Below the pieces are notes generated by a model. It was given only the letters and a program-made list of their open reading frames with translations. It was not told the DNA's origin and did not search any database. A program made the position numbers and the translations under genes. A stretch of 34,794 bases of DNA from JALRHH01 sp964638875 (GTDB lineage Bacteria > Patescibacteriota > Saccharimonadia > Saccharimonadales > JALRHH01). Shown here piece after piece: positions 7,699 through 16,593 of this stretch. The DNA lies in the NCBI GenBank assembly GCA_964638875.1, contig CAZXBL010000005.1, positions 1 through 34,794 on the forward strand, given 5' to 3'. Positions within the stretch are counted from its first letter, which is position 1. Each line of letters begins with the position of its first letter.

Positions 7699-10600
7699 GT
7701 GTCACCAGCAAAACGAAAAGACGAAACTGCACAGGAGTCCATTAAACCGGACTTTCTTGATGGCATCGACATTAGCCGCGAAGAAGCGGAGGAAATGGAG
7801 AACAATGCTTTCAATGGTGCTGCACGAGACATCGCTGACAAAGAAGCTCTTTCGAATACTGAGATAGCGAACGCCGAGACAGCTGGCGGACCAGGTGTTT
7901 CGACCGAAGGTGACAAGGCAGAGAGCGACAAAGTTGACGGCTTATATAACTCCAAAGATAAGGGAAAGAATCGCGGCCGCTTTAGTTCACTGTTAAGCAG
8001 TAGACGCAACAAGTTGATTGCTGGAGGAGTCGGTGGTGGAGGCGTAATCGGACTGGGCTTGCTTGGTTTGCTTTTCTTACCGCTTGGACCCAAGCACATG
8101 GTGACGAATCTCCAGCAGACATTTTTCGCCAACAGCGAAGAAGCTGCAGAGAAGGCAACAAATCGTTTATTATCTAGCTATATTATTTACAAAGTAATGC
8201 CTGGCCTTAGTGGCACCTGTCCGTCAACGAAAGCAAACAAAAGTTGTGCCAAGGTTAGCCAAGATGACAATATCGTTACACAATTGTATCGCTCTTGGAG
8301 GGATCAGAACCTAGAAGGCAAGATGTATGAAAAGCACGGAATTGAAATACGCCGTGAAGGTAATACCATGGTCATGCGCAGTGATCGGCTGCAAGAAGAT
8401 ATATTTAGAGGCGACTATAACGGCGGGAATGACGCAGAATTCGAACGCAAATTCTTCACAACGATGGACCGAAAAGAAGTTCGCAAGCAGATGCTTAACT
8501 CCATAGAGAACGAGACGTTTTACAAGCGTATGATGTACCGCTATAAATACGGCAGGTTAATGGAACGGAAATACGGAGTGGTCAGGTGCCTTATCGCCTG
8601 TGACTATCGCCAAGACAAGGCGGATCGTAAGGAACTCCGCAAAATGAAAATGAAAGCATGGGTTATACATCGAGTCGTTGGTCCGTTAAACGAAGGTTAC
8701 GGTATGGCGTTTGAGTGTGCTGTTGCTCAGTTCGATTGTGCTGCGGAGCATAACAATACTGTGGACGAGGACGGTACAAAGAAGACAAAGTTCGAAAACG
8801 ACCTAAGGGATAAGACAAAAGAGATTATTGGCGATGGGCGCATGACCCAAGAACGACTTGCGAAATTACAGACAGACGCCGGTGAAATCAGAGAGAACGG
8901 TATGGCAAACTTCCTACTGAAGAAGATCTTAGGTGAGGCGGGTGGTAAACTCGTTGGTAATGTAGTTCCTGGGCTTGGGTTAGCCGACGCTTTAGCCAAA
9001 CTGGTTGAAGGGGTAACTAAAGCAGGACCAGCAATAAAAACGATGCAGTACGCTATGGCAAGTGGGGCGGCAGTCAATGTCTGGACAATGTACCAGGCGA
9101 ATGCCAGTGAAGTAAATTCCGGAAATATTAATGTAGAAGAGCTGGGGTATGTTGCCGACTCTCTCGGTGATAACTTTGGTAAGGATCAAGGTGGCGGTGG
9201 GGCAGGATCAACTCCTTACTACCAAGACATCATGGGCAGCCAGGGTGTCTCCACGGCCTCCCTGTTCCCTAAGGCAGAGGCAGCTTCTCCCTTCAAGTGT
9301 GATGATGGGTCGTATATCACCACTGGTCTATGCCCGGAAATGAGCGTGTCTGCTGCCACCGGTGGTGCCGAAGCTGTGAAATCCTTCAGTGATTTTTTAA
9401 GGAAGTATCACCTCGATTCGATTGCTGCTATATGGAACTCTAGTATTGGAAAAATTTTCGATGCACTCAACAACCTTATTGGTATATTCACTGATCTTGC
9501 AGGTGATCTTGCAGGTGCACTAACACCTGATGCCATAAAAGATAAACTTGCAGATCTTGCCAAAGCAATAGGTGAATGGTTTACCGAGAAGCTCTTCGTT
9601 AGCTTCATAACAGACGATACCAGTGGTGGCAGGATGTTCGAGGCAGCCGCACTTGGTGCAAACATCGCTGGAAACGACTTTGCGCACTATGGGCTTGGGG
9701 CAGGCAAAATATCCGACCAGGCAGCAAACAGAGTTCGTTACGCCCGTGCCGTAGAGCAAAAGCAAGAGTTTATGGAGAAGTCGATGTTTGCGCGCATATT
9801 TGATACATCTAGCAGCTACTCTACCGCTTCTCAATTGGCTCTTGCTATGCCGTCAGGGGCAAGTTCAACAGCTCACTCTCTTTCATCAACACTTTTGAAT
9901 CCGGTAAGTATGATTTCATCAACACTGACTGGTTCTAGGAAGGTTAATGCCGCTCCTAAAGAAAACCTCGATTTGGCCGGAGTGACACAGTATGGATACG
10001 CAGAAAATGATCCAATCTTCAGTGTAACCGACTATGAAAAGTGGTGGACAGATAGCAATTGTGACGATGAGTCAGTGGTAACTGCTTGGGGTGAATCTGC
10101 AACGATGAGTAGTAAGAACGGCTCATTCGAGAATGACCAACCAAATCGCTGTAAGCTCATTGAAGCGATGTCTACTAGTAACTGTGGCTACACGAATGAC
10201 GAGTGTCTTACTCCAGAGGAGCTCGGTGATCAAGTAAATTCATATGGTGAAAACACTAATGGTGGTGTGGCACTACGTGCAGCATCATTTAACATTTTGC
10301 ACTCTCCTGATGGTAATGTAGAGGCTCGTTTGCGGAAATCTATCGACACGCTGCTTAACCCGCCCGGTGGTGGTGAACAGGTTGACGTTGTTGGGCTTCA
10401 GGAGGTCCGAAAGGACCAACTAGCTATGCTAAAGGCAAGTAACTTTGGCCAACAGTATAATATGTTCCCCAACACGCCAAACAACCGAGAGTATGAGCCG
10501 AACATAGTTGCTTGGCGAAAAGATAAATACACCGTCATAAAGGAAGCAACGATGAATGCTAGGTACTTCTTTGGAAATCCGGAGCAAATGCCAGTTGTAA

Positions 10601-11547
10601 AACTAAAAGAAAATTCAACAGATCGTGTACTCTATTTTGCCAGCATCCACAATCCCCGGTCTGGTGGAGATCCGTTTAGGGGTAATAATGAAGGTGTTCG
10701 TGACGATAACGCGCGTTTGTTCCAAGAATACTTTGCAAACCTTAAACAACAGGAGCCTGACACGCCGATGATCCTTGTAGGTGATTTTAACGCAGGCTAC
10801 CAGGCGGCCGATAAGCTTGAAGATGTGCCATATGGACGAAGATCATTTTGCATCCTAACTAATGGCATTTTCTGGGATGCGTGGCATGCATCGAAGAAAA
10901 TTGATGGCAAGTGTCCTAAACGAAGTACGGTTAATTTCATCGACCATATCTTTATTGATCGAGACACGCAGGTATCCAAGTTCTTTACTGCCCCACGGGG
11001 CATAGATAAAAATGGGTCAGACCACCCGACAATCTTTGCGGACCTAACTGGCCCTGATCTTACGGGAAGTGATGGTTGGTCATGGCCACTGAAATCAAGC
11101 GTCACCAGTGGCCCGTGCTATGGTGTGGAAGTTAAGGATCTCGGTAAGCATGCTGGCATGGATATGAATACATCGAAGGGTGACAACCCCGTGCTAGCAA
11201 TACACTCTGGTAAAGTCGTAAGGGTAGGCGCAGATCCGTACGCAGGAAACTACATCACAATTCTTGCTGACGCCCCGTTCAACAACAAACGTGTCTACTA
11301 TTCATACGAGCACCTAAAGTCAGGCACTATAAAATTCGCCGAAGGCGACCGTGTATTGGGCGGTGAGAAGGTGGCTATTGCGGGAACATCGGGCAGATTC
11401 TTTGGATCGTCATTAGGTCATTTGCATATCGTCACCGCTACAACAAATAGCCTGGGTGGGTATGGCAGCCTCGGAACTACATTTAACCCGATGGATGTAT
11501 TGAAAAACGCAGGGCCTGCTCCGGAAGGTTACAAGTGCACGCAGTAA
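7699..11547 (+). CDS. Giant membrane-anchored protein with EEP (DNase I-like) domain and M23 peptidase domain
   Basis: About 1282 residues. An acidic cytoplasmic N-terminus (~1-100) leads to one Gly-rich membrane segment (~107-130). A long Cys-containing region of no recognised family follows (~135-850), including an Ala/Gly-rich hydrophobic stretch near 415-465. Residues ~857-1116 carry the full motif set of the endonuclease/exonuclease/phosphatase fold: 'SFNIL', 'GLQEV', 'SIHNP', 'VGDFNAG' (~1028), 'NFIDHIFID' and 'GSDHPTIFADL' (~1107). Residues ~1125-1270 are an M23 (LytM-type) zinc peptidase with 'HAGMDM' (~1151) and 'GHLHI' (~1241). The M23 part should cut peptidoglycan cross-links; the EEP part could act on nucleic acid, phospholipid or sugar phosphate. 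The position after VirB4 suggests a wall-penetrating component or surface effector. The stop overlaps the next start in TAATG. Confidence 0.85.
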   Translation: MSPAKRKDETAQESIKPDFLDGIDISREEAEEMENNAFNGAARDIADKEALSNTEIANAETAGGPGVSTEGDKAESDKVDGLYNSKDKGKNRGRFSSLLSSRRNKLIAGGVGGGGVIGLGLLGLLFLPLGPKHMVTNLQQTFFANSEEAAEKATNRLLSSYIIYKVMPGLSGTCPSTKANKSCAKVSQDDNIVTQLYRSWRDQNLEGKMYEKHGIEIRREGNTMVMRSDRLQEDIFRGDYNGGNDAEFERKFFTTMDRKEVRKQMLNSIENETFYKRMMYRYKYGRLMERKYGVVRCLIACDYRQDKADRKELRKMKMKAWVIHRVVGPLNEGYGMAFECAVAQFDCAAEHNNTVDEDGTKKTKFENDLRDKTKEIIGDGRMTQERLAKLQTDAGEIRENGMANFLLKKILGEAGGKLVGNVVPGLGLADALAKLVEGVTKAGPAIKTMQYAMASGAAVNVWTMYQANASEVNSGNINVEELGYVADSLGDNFGKDQGGGGAGSTPYYQDIMGSQGVSTASLFPKAEAASPFKCDDGSYITTGLCPEMSVSAATGGAEAVKSFSDFLRKYHLDSIAAIWNSSIGKIFDALNNLIGIFTDLAGDLAGALTPDAIKDKLADLAKAIGEWFTEKLFVSFITDDTSGGRMFEAAALGANIAGNDFAHYGLGAGKISDQAANRVRYARAVEQKQEFMEKSMFARIFDTSSSYSTASQLALAMPSGASSTAHSLSSTLLNPVSMISSTLTGSRKVNAAPKENLDLAGVTQYGYAENDPIFSVTDYEKWWTDSNCDDESVVTAWGESATMSSKNGSFENDQPNRCKLIEAMSTSNCGYTNDECLTPEELGDQVNSYGENTNGGVALRAASFNILHSPDGNVEARLRKSIDTLLNPPGGGEQVDVVGLQEVRKDQLAMLKASNFGQQYNMFPNTPNNREYEPNIVAWRKDKYTVIKEATMNARYFFGNPEQMPVVKLKENSTDRVLYFASIHNPRSGGDPFRGNNEGVRDDNARLFQEYFANLKQQEPDTPMILVGDFNAGYQAADKLEDVPYGRRSFCILTNGIFWDAWHASKKIDGKCPKRSTVNFIDHIFIDRDTQVSKFFTAPRGIDKNGSDHPTIFADLTGPDLTGSDGWSWPLKSSVTSGPCYGVEVKDLGKHAGMDMNTSKGDNPVLAIHSGKVVRVGADPYAGNYITILADAPFNNKRVYYSYEHLKSGTIKFAEGDRVLGGEKVAIAGTSGRFFGSSLGHLHIVTATTNSLGGYGSLGTTFNPMDVLKNAGPAPEGYKCTQ

Positions 11548-13739
11548 TGAGTTTGTTACAAAATTATTATAAACGCTTTGTAAAAACCATGCGGCTGGCC
11601 CTGATAGGGGCCTTGGTTATCAGCGTCTCTATACCCCAAGCAGTATACGCATTACCGCAATCAGAAAAAGAACAAATCGATGAAAACTCTGTCGACTACG
11701 TTAAGGGAGGGGTATGTGCGCCCGCAGACTCGTCTGCCAGCGCTACCGGCGGAACAGTTGGCAGCTACACAAATCCCGTGTACGACGGAGTGGGTCAAGG
11801 CCCTACGGTCATATTGGGCGATGATGGCATATATCATGTCTATCTCACTAGCGATGACAAAAACCCCTTTAAGCATTTAAAGTCAAAGAACCTCGTGGAC
11901 TGGGACCTGGTGTCGCGGGACACAATATCAAACCTCAACGATATTCCAAAAGATCTACGCAATGTAATGTGGGCGCCCGATGTTGCCAAGACTGGCGATC
12001 ACTATACTATGGTGTTTACTGGCGGCTCTAAGGGGGGCAACGAAGGCGTGAGGTATATTGGCTACGCCACTAGCAATGATGCCGCCGGGCCTTTTAAGTA
12101 TCGTGGGCGTCTCACAGAACCTCAAGATCCAGGCGGCCGCGTACTGGACCCGCACTTATTTCTCGAAGGCGATAAAATATATGTAACGCATGGGTCATCT
12201 CCGATCGCGATATCAGAGATAAATATGCAGACAGACGGAAAGATGTCGATTGTCGGATCGAGTAAAGAGTTGGTGCTCCGTGGCACCTGGGCAGGACATC
12301 CATCAACCATCGAACAATCTTGGCTGCATAAGATTGGTGGGTGGTACTACATGTTTTATTCGGCTGGGCACTATAGGGATCGTGATGGCCACCAAGAATA
12401 TTCAGTTCGCGTTGCAAGATCTAAAAATCTAATGGGACCCTACAATCCCGAGGATCACTCAAGGATTGTGCTTCAAAGCAAAGATCCATTCGATGCTCCT
12501 GGGGCATCCACAATTATCCAAGACGGCTCTGGCACTTACTGGATGATATATAACGCCTTTAAGGGAGGTGAACGGCGGTTGATGCTAGATAAACTGAACT
12601 TTGAGAATGGTTGGCCAGTTGCAAATAATGGATATCCTTCGTCGACAAAACAAGACGGTGGTGGCGACTCGGGTGATGCCCCAGCCAGGGCAAGCATCGA
12701 CGCCTGCTGCGCCACCTCAGGTGCCGACATTTCGGATCCCACAGCAAACACCACAGGTGCTCAAGGATCAACTGCTAAAGAGGTTTTTGTATTTCTGATT
12801 GGCAAAGGTTTGACCGCGAAGCAAGCCGCTGGAATAGTAGGTAACCTTATGTCGGAGTCCGGGGTAGGGAAAACAAAGTTTGATCTTGACCCTAAGGTCA
12901 CAAACGGAATAGGTGCCTATGGTATCGCCCAGTGGTTATACGAGCGTAAGACGGCCTTACAGAAAAAAGCTAATTATGACACACTGCAAGTACAAATGGA
13001 CTTCATGTGGCACGAACTAACCACGGGTTATAAAGCCAGCACCTTAACACCGATTAAAGCCAGCACGGAATATATAGGTCCGAACGGTTCAGTACGTATA
13101 TTCCTTGAGAACTACGAGATTCCCTGTACAGCCGGATCCGACTGTGACAGCTTTTATAACACCAGAAAGGGCTATGCAGACCAAGCATACGCCGCTTTCA
13201 AAGATCTTGGACCAGATGATGTAGGTAGTACATTAGGTGGTGGTTGCAGTGGAAGTAGTGATGCGTATATTGACGCAAGTGGCTTCGCCTGGCCCCTCGT
13301 AATGCCAAAAAATAAAATATCAAATGGCTGTCCTTGGCCTACCCGTACTTCCCCCCCTTATTGTCACCACGATGGCACTCCCGCGTTTGACCTATTCGCA
13401 CCCGTTGGGACAAAAGCGGTTGCAATAACTGACGGTACTATCGACAGCATAAATCCTTATCGTAGCACCGGTTGTCAATCTATTCAGTTCAAGAGTAATG
13501 ACGGCTGGTACTACTGGTACGGACACACTAGAACGGATAGCGAGACTCCGGCTATTGGTGCTCCGTTAAAAGCTGGTGACTATATATCCAAGGTTGGAGA
13601 AAGTGTGTGTGCCTTAAATACTTCTCCCCACCTCCACATTGACAGAGGATTCCCTAAGGGGACGCGAGGAGGGGACGACCCTAGCCGTGATCCTGATTTC
13701 CTCAAGATTATGAACGAACTGTATAAGAACATGGAGTAG
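11547..13739 (+). CDS. Exported three-domain hydrolase: GH43-like + phage-tail-type lysozyme + M23 peptidase
   Basis: A basic start and hydrophobic core ending 'VYA' at ~residue 36 form a clear signal peptide. Residues ~70-365 resemble a five-bladed GH43 glycosidase: 'YTNPVYDGVGQGPTVIL', 'MWAPDVAKTGDHY', 'LDPHLFLEGDKIYV', 'IEQSWLHKIGGWYYMFYS'. The position where GH43 enzymes usually have the catalytic-base Asp (DPS) reads GPT, so this module may be inactive or only bind sugar. Residues ~405-550 match the phage tail lysozyme family ('GIVGNLMSESGV', 'YGIAQW', 'QMDFMWHEL'). Residues ~578-715 are an M23 peptidase with 'HHDGTPAFDLFAP' and 'SPHLHIDRG'. Glycan and peptide bonds of murein could thus be cut by one molecule. 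ATG 11547 overlaps the upstream stop; an in-frame GTG at 11535 is less likely. Confidence 0.85.
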   Translation: MSLLQNYYKRFVKTMRLALIGALVISVSIPQAVYALPQSEKEQIDENSVDYVKGGVCAPADSSASATGGTVGSYTNPVYDGVGQGPTVILGDDGIYHVYLTSDDKNPFKHLKSKNLVDWDLVSRDTISNLNDIPKDLRNVMWAPDVAKTGDHYTMVFTGGSKGGNEGVRYIGYATSNDAAGPFKYRGRLTEPQDPGGRVLDPHLFLEGDKIYVTHGSSPIAISEINMQTDGKMSIVGSSKELVLRGTWAGHPSTIEQSWLHKIGGWYYMFYSAGHYRDRDGHQEYSVRVARSKNLMGPYNPEDHSRIVLQSKDPFDAPGASTIIQDGSGTYWMIYNAFKGGERRLMLDKLNFENGWPVANNGYPSSTKQDGGGDSGDAPARASIDACCATSGADISDPTANTTGAQGSTAKEVFVFLIGKGLTAKQAAGIVGNLMSESGVGKTKFDLDPKVTNGIGAYGIAQWLYERKTALQKKANYDTLQVQMDFMWHELTTGYKASTLTPIKASTEYIGPNGSVRIFLENYEIPCTAGSDCDSFYNTRKGYADQAYAAFKDLGPDDVGSTLGGGCSGSSDAYIDASGFAWPLVMPKNKISNGCPWPTRTSPPYCHHDGTPAFDLFAPVGTKAVAITDGTIDSINPYRSTGCQSIQFKSNDGWYYWYGHTRTDSETPAIGAPLKAGDYISKVGESVCALNTSPHLHIDRGFPKGTRGGDDPSRDPDFLKIMNELYKNME

Positions 13740-13744
13740 GGCCT

Positions 13745-14176
13745 GTGCAATTGAGTAGTAAAGAAAAATTAAGAATTATTTTGGCAGGGGCATTTATTTT
13801 AATTGCCTTGGTTTTTTTAGTATTACTAACCAGGTTCAATTCTGGAATTGGAGCCCCTGGGACAAAAGAAGATCATGGTCATGCACATACTTCAGAGGAA
13901 AAATCGCAGCTTGAGATTCGTGAAAAAGATAAGCTTGTTGAGTTCACCGGAAAGTCGATCGCTAATACGGTTGCCTCACAGTTATACGCTGAACATTACA
14001 AGAGGGGTGCGAAGCTAGAGCGGGAGGCGGGGCTTACAGAGTTCAAGCAATCCGGAGGTAAGTCAGCTGATATATCTGTTCGCTTTGAGCCATCCGGTGA
14101 TCTAATTTCTGCTAGGATAACTATCAACAACAAGGCTACAAATGATTTTGACCTGGATATCAAGGAGGCCAAGTAA
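13745..14176 (+). CDS. Small single-pass membrane protein of unknown function
   Basis: Not recognised. The protein has 143 residues. A basic N-terminus precedes one membrane segment at ~10-30, then a His-rich patch ('DHGHAHTSEEK'), a charged helical stretch, and a C-terminal β-like region ('DISVRFEPSGDLISARI'). It starts at GTG 13745, five bases after the hydrolase gene; a TTG two codons later is an alternative. It overlaps the next gene in TAATG. Its place at the end of the hydrolase operon suggests an envelope accessory protein. The His-rich patch could bind metal, which is speculative. Confidence 0.6.
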   Translation: MQLSSKEKLRIILAGAFILIALVFLVLLTRFNSGIGAPGTKEDHGHAHTSEEKSQLEIREKDKLVEFTGKSIANTVASQLYAEHYKRGAKLEREAGLTEFKQSGGKSADISVRFEPSGDLISARITINNKATNDFDLDIKEAK

Positions 14177-15525
14177 TGAACTCAGGGCCTTATACAAAAG
14201 TAATAAACTATTTCTTGCTGTTGGCTGCGTTTATAATGTGCATCTCGCTGGTAATGTACGGATATGCAGTCACTAAAACACCAAGACTAAACGTATCCAA
14301 CACACTTAGTAATAACATGTTTTTTATCGACAAGTTATCTGATGCCGAAATTCGGTACTATAACGGCAACACTTTTGTGGCCATGAATCCTACCACTAGA
14401 AAAACCGGGCTGTTATCGCAATACCGTATGCTCCCAGATGTAAATCAGGTTTTTTGGTTAACCAACGGGGTAGTGTTCGCTACGACCGAAGTAAGCACGT
14501 TTAGCGAACTTAATCCTATTCTTCAGAATGAGCTTGTTAATAACCCTGGTAGCCGAGCAGGTGACACCCCCACATATTGGTATCTTTCATTCCAGGATCA
14601 GCTCATTAGACCTATTAGCAACGATGTGGTTCAGCCAGCAAGCTTCGGTGTATTAGCAAGTGACGGATCATTCGTTTTTAAAGATGGCCCTGAAGGCTCA
14701 TACTCAATACTCAAAGAAAACGGTGAGGTGATCCTTGGTGCTGTTAACGTAGAGGGTGACTCAAAACCTCTCTTTGCTACCGACAAAAAGTTAATTTACA
14801 CATCTCAGGTAGAGGAGCGCTCAAGTAATCGAGAATCAGAAAGTGTGGTTTCGCTAAAGTCCGCGGAATTTTACAAAGAGGATAGTAAGACAATAGTTGA
14901 CGACTTGTTCGAAGACAAAACTAGCACGGTATTTGGGGAAATCACTTCCATAGACGAAACACGTTACCTAATCAACAGAGCTGTAAAAAGGGATAAACCG
15001 GGTGGTGGTGATTTGTACATTTACGATACAAAATCAAAGAAGAGTAATCGAATAATTAAGGACTTTGAAGGTGTTGTCAGTAAGAACTCTTCGGGTGTAG
15101 TCGCTGTAAAACAGGGTCGTAAATTTAATGTTGTGCACCGTGTCGAAAGCGACGGCGTAAAAGATCGTGCCCGGTTTGAGCGAGAAGAGCACCAGACGGT
15201 AGCAAGCACTACCCACTTTGATGGGGGTTATATTCTTTCAAGTGGGAATGGTAAATCTTTCTTTATACATAAAGATGGAGTTAAGACAGACTTGCTTGGA
15301 AAGGACGCTTACGGCGGAGCTTTGGAGAAAGAAATCCAGAGGCTACCTAATAACAACAGACTACTCCGAGACATTGAGTCACCTTATGACACCAGCTACA
15401 CCTTACAATTCAATGGTAAATCTAGAGATGCACTCGGCACATTGCAAGCAGCGATTAGTAGCAAGGGCTACGACCCCAATCAATTTATTATCACACTTAC
15501 CCCTGGGAGAAGTGTTGAGTACTAG
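14176..15525 (+). CDS. Membrane-anchored extracytoplasmic protein, possibly β-propeller-like
   Basis: 449 residues. One membrane segment lies at ~10-33, followed by a large exported domain with no Cys after the anchor. The exported part is a succession of short β-strand-like units ('VFWLTNGVVFATTE', 'GVLASDGSFVFKDG', 'KKLIYTSQVEE', 'GGYILSSGNGKSFFIHKDG'), which suggests a β-propeller, but I cannot match a family. The start overlaps the preceding stop in TAATG, so it is the last gene of the secretion and hydrolase run. Its TAG stop lies inside CTAG, shared with the stop of recF on the other strand, so the two genes overlap tail to tail by four bases and no separate terminator fits between them. 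Confidence 0.65.
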   Translation: MNSGPYTKVINYFLLLAAFIMCISLVMYGYAVTKTPRLNVSNTLSNNMFFIDKLSDAEIRYYNGNTFVAMNPTTRKTGLLSQYRMLPDVNQVFWLTNGVVFATTEVSTFSELNPILQNELVNNPGSRAGDTPTYWYLSFQDQLIRPISNDVVQPASFGVLASDGSFVFKDGPEGSYSILKENGEVILGAVNVEGDSKPLFATDKKLIYTSQVEERSSNRESESVVSLKSAEFYKEDSKTIVDDLFEDKTSTVFGEITSIDETRYLINRAVKRDKPGGGDLYIYDTKSKKSNRIIKDFEGVVSKNSSGVVAVKQGRKFNVVHRVESDGVKDRARFEREEHQTVASTTHFDGGYILSSGNGKSFFIHKDGVKTDLLGKDAYGGALEKEIQRLPNNNRLLRDIESPYDTSYTLQFNGKSRDALGTLQAAISSKGYDPNQFIITLTPGRSVEY

Positions 15526-16580
15526 TTGGTAAGAATGACGTGGGTTTTGTCGAGGAAGTATTCTACGACTACGTCGGCATCTGTGGTGGTTATGAAGGTC
15601 TGGTAGTCTTGTAGAACTTCTGTGAGTGCCTTGCGGCGGGCACCATCAAGCTCGCTGAAGACGTCGTCTAGTAATAGTATGGGCTTCTTGCCGCGAGCTT
15701 CCTCAACAATGCGCATTTCGACCGTTTTGAGGGCTAGTAACATTGTCCTGGTTTCCCCGCGTGATGCTGCCTCGTGCAATAATTTACCTTTCAAAATAAT
15801 CCGCATGTCATCGCGGTGGGGGCCATAGGTTGTGAAACCACGCTCAAAATCCTGTTTGGTACTTTGTTCTAATTTATGCAGCATATCAGAACTGTATTGG
15901 TCTGTTTGGCATCCGCTAACGTAAGCCACGGTGACTTCCGCGTCTGCACGCGAGATATCCTGGTATAACTGCTGGACTTGCCCACTAATCTTTGCAACTA
16001 GCTTCATTCGGTGCTCAGCGATTTGACCACCCAGTTGGCTTAAGCGAATGTTCCATGCGAACAACTGTGAAGCACCAATTTCTGCGCCTAGTTTTAGTAG
16101 TCTGTTCCTTTGCGCCAGGGCACGGCGGTACTGAACTCGCAGTGTTGCGAAACCCGGTGTGAATTGCTCCAGAATCCCGTCCAGGTAATCACGACGGAGG
16201 TCAGGGGAACTAGCAAGTAGTTGCAGATGATTGGGCTCAAACAACACCACCGGTATTTGCTTCTGTAGGCTAAGGCGTTTCAGTGGCTGGTCACTAATAA
16301 CGTACTCTTTTTTTATGCTTCCGTTTGGTTCACTTATCAGTTTAACTGTGCGGGTGCCCTCTGGTGTACCGACATCAATTCGCGCCCATGGTTGCTCAAA
16401 CTGCACCAGCTCAGCGTCTTTAACCCTATATGAACTACCGAGGCAATTCACCAAAATGGATTCAAGCAAGTTCGTCTTACCACTGGCGTTAGGGCCAACG
16501 ATAATATTCACACCAGGATCTATCTCGAAGGAGCTGTCCTGGTACGAACGGAAATTTTGTAACCTAATATCAGTAATCAT
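15522..16580 (-). CDS. recF: RecF, DNA recombination/repair ATPase
   Basis: A 352-residue SMC-like ATPase that works with RecO and RecR to load RecA at gaps in DNA. It begins 'MITDIRLQNFRSY', a typical RecF start. Walker A is 'GPNASGKTNLLE' (~28-39). The signature region includes 'TYGPHRDDM', and Walker B is 'ILLLDDVFSELD'. The length matches the family. The start is 13 bases after the dnaN stop, so both are likely in one dnaA-dnaN-recF transcript, the ancestral order. The 3' end overlaps the convergent gene by four bases. Confidence 0.96.
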   Translation of the reverse strand: MITDIRLQNFRSYQDSSFEIDPGVNIIVGPNASGKTNLLESILVNCLGSSYRVKDAELVQFEQPWARIDVGTPEGTRTVKLISEPNGSIKKEYVISDQPLKRLSLQKQIPVVLFEPNHLQLLASSPDLRRDYLDGILEQFTPGFATLRVQYRRALAQRNRLLKLGAEIGASQLFAWNIRLSQLGGQIAEHRMKLVAKISGQVQQLYQDISRADAEVTVAYVSGCQTDQYSSDMLHKLEQSTKQDFERGFTTYGPHRDDMRIILKGKLLHEAASRGETRTMLLALKTVEMRIVEEARGKKPILLLDDVFSELDGARRKALTEVLQDYQTFITTTDADVVVEYFLDKTHVILTN

Positions 16581-16593
16581 TACCTATAGTGTA

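Noticed and set aside
9493..9520. Direct repeat of GATCTTGCAGGT
   Set aside because: Two 12-base copies inside a coding region encode a repeated D-L-A-G; likely local slippage with no wider structure.
12760..13740. Phage-tail lysozyme domain as a sign of prophage
   Set aside because: No other phage gene is present; the domain is part of a signal-peptide protein in the secretion locus.
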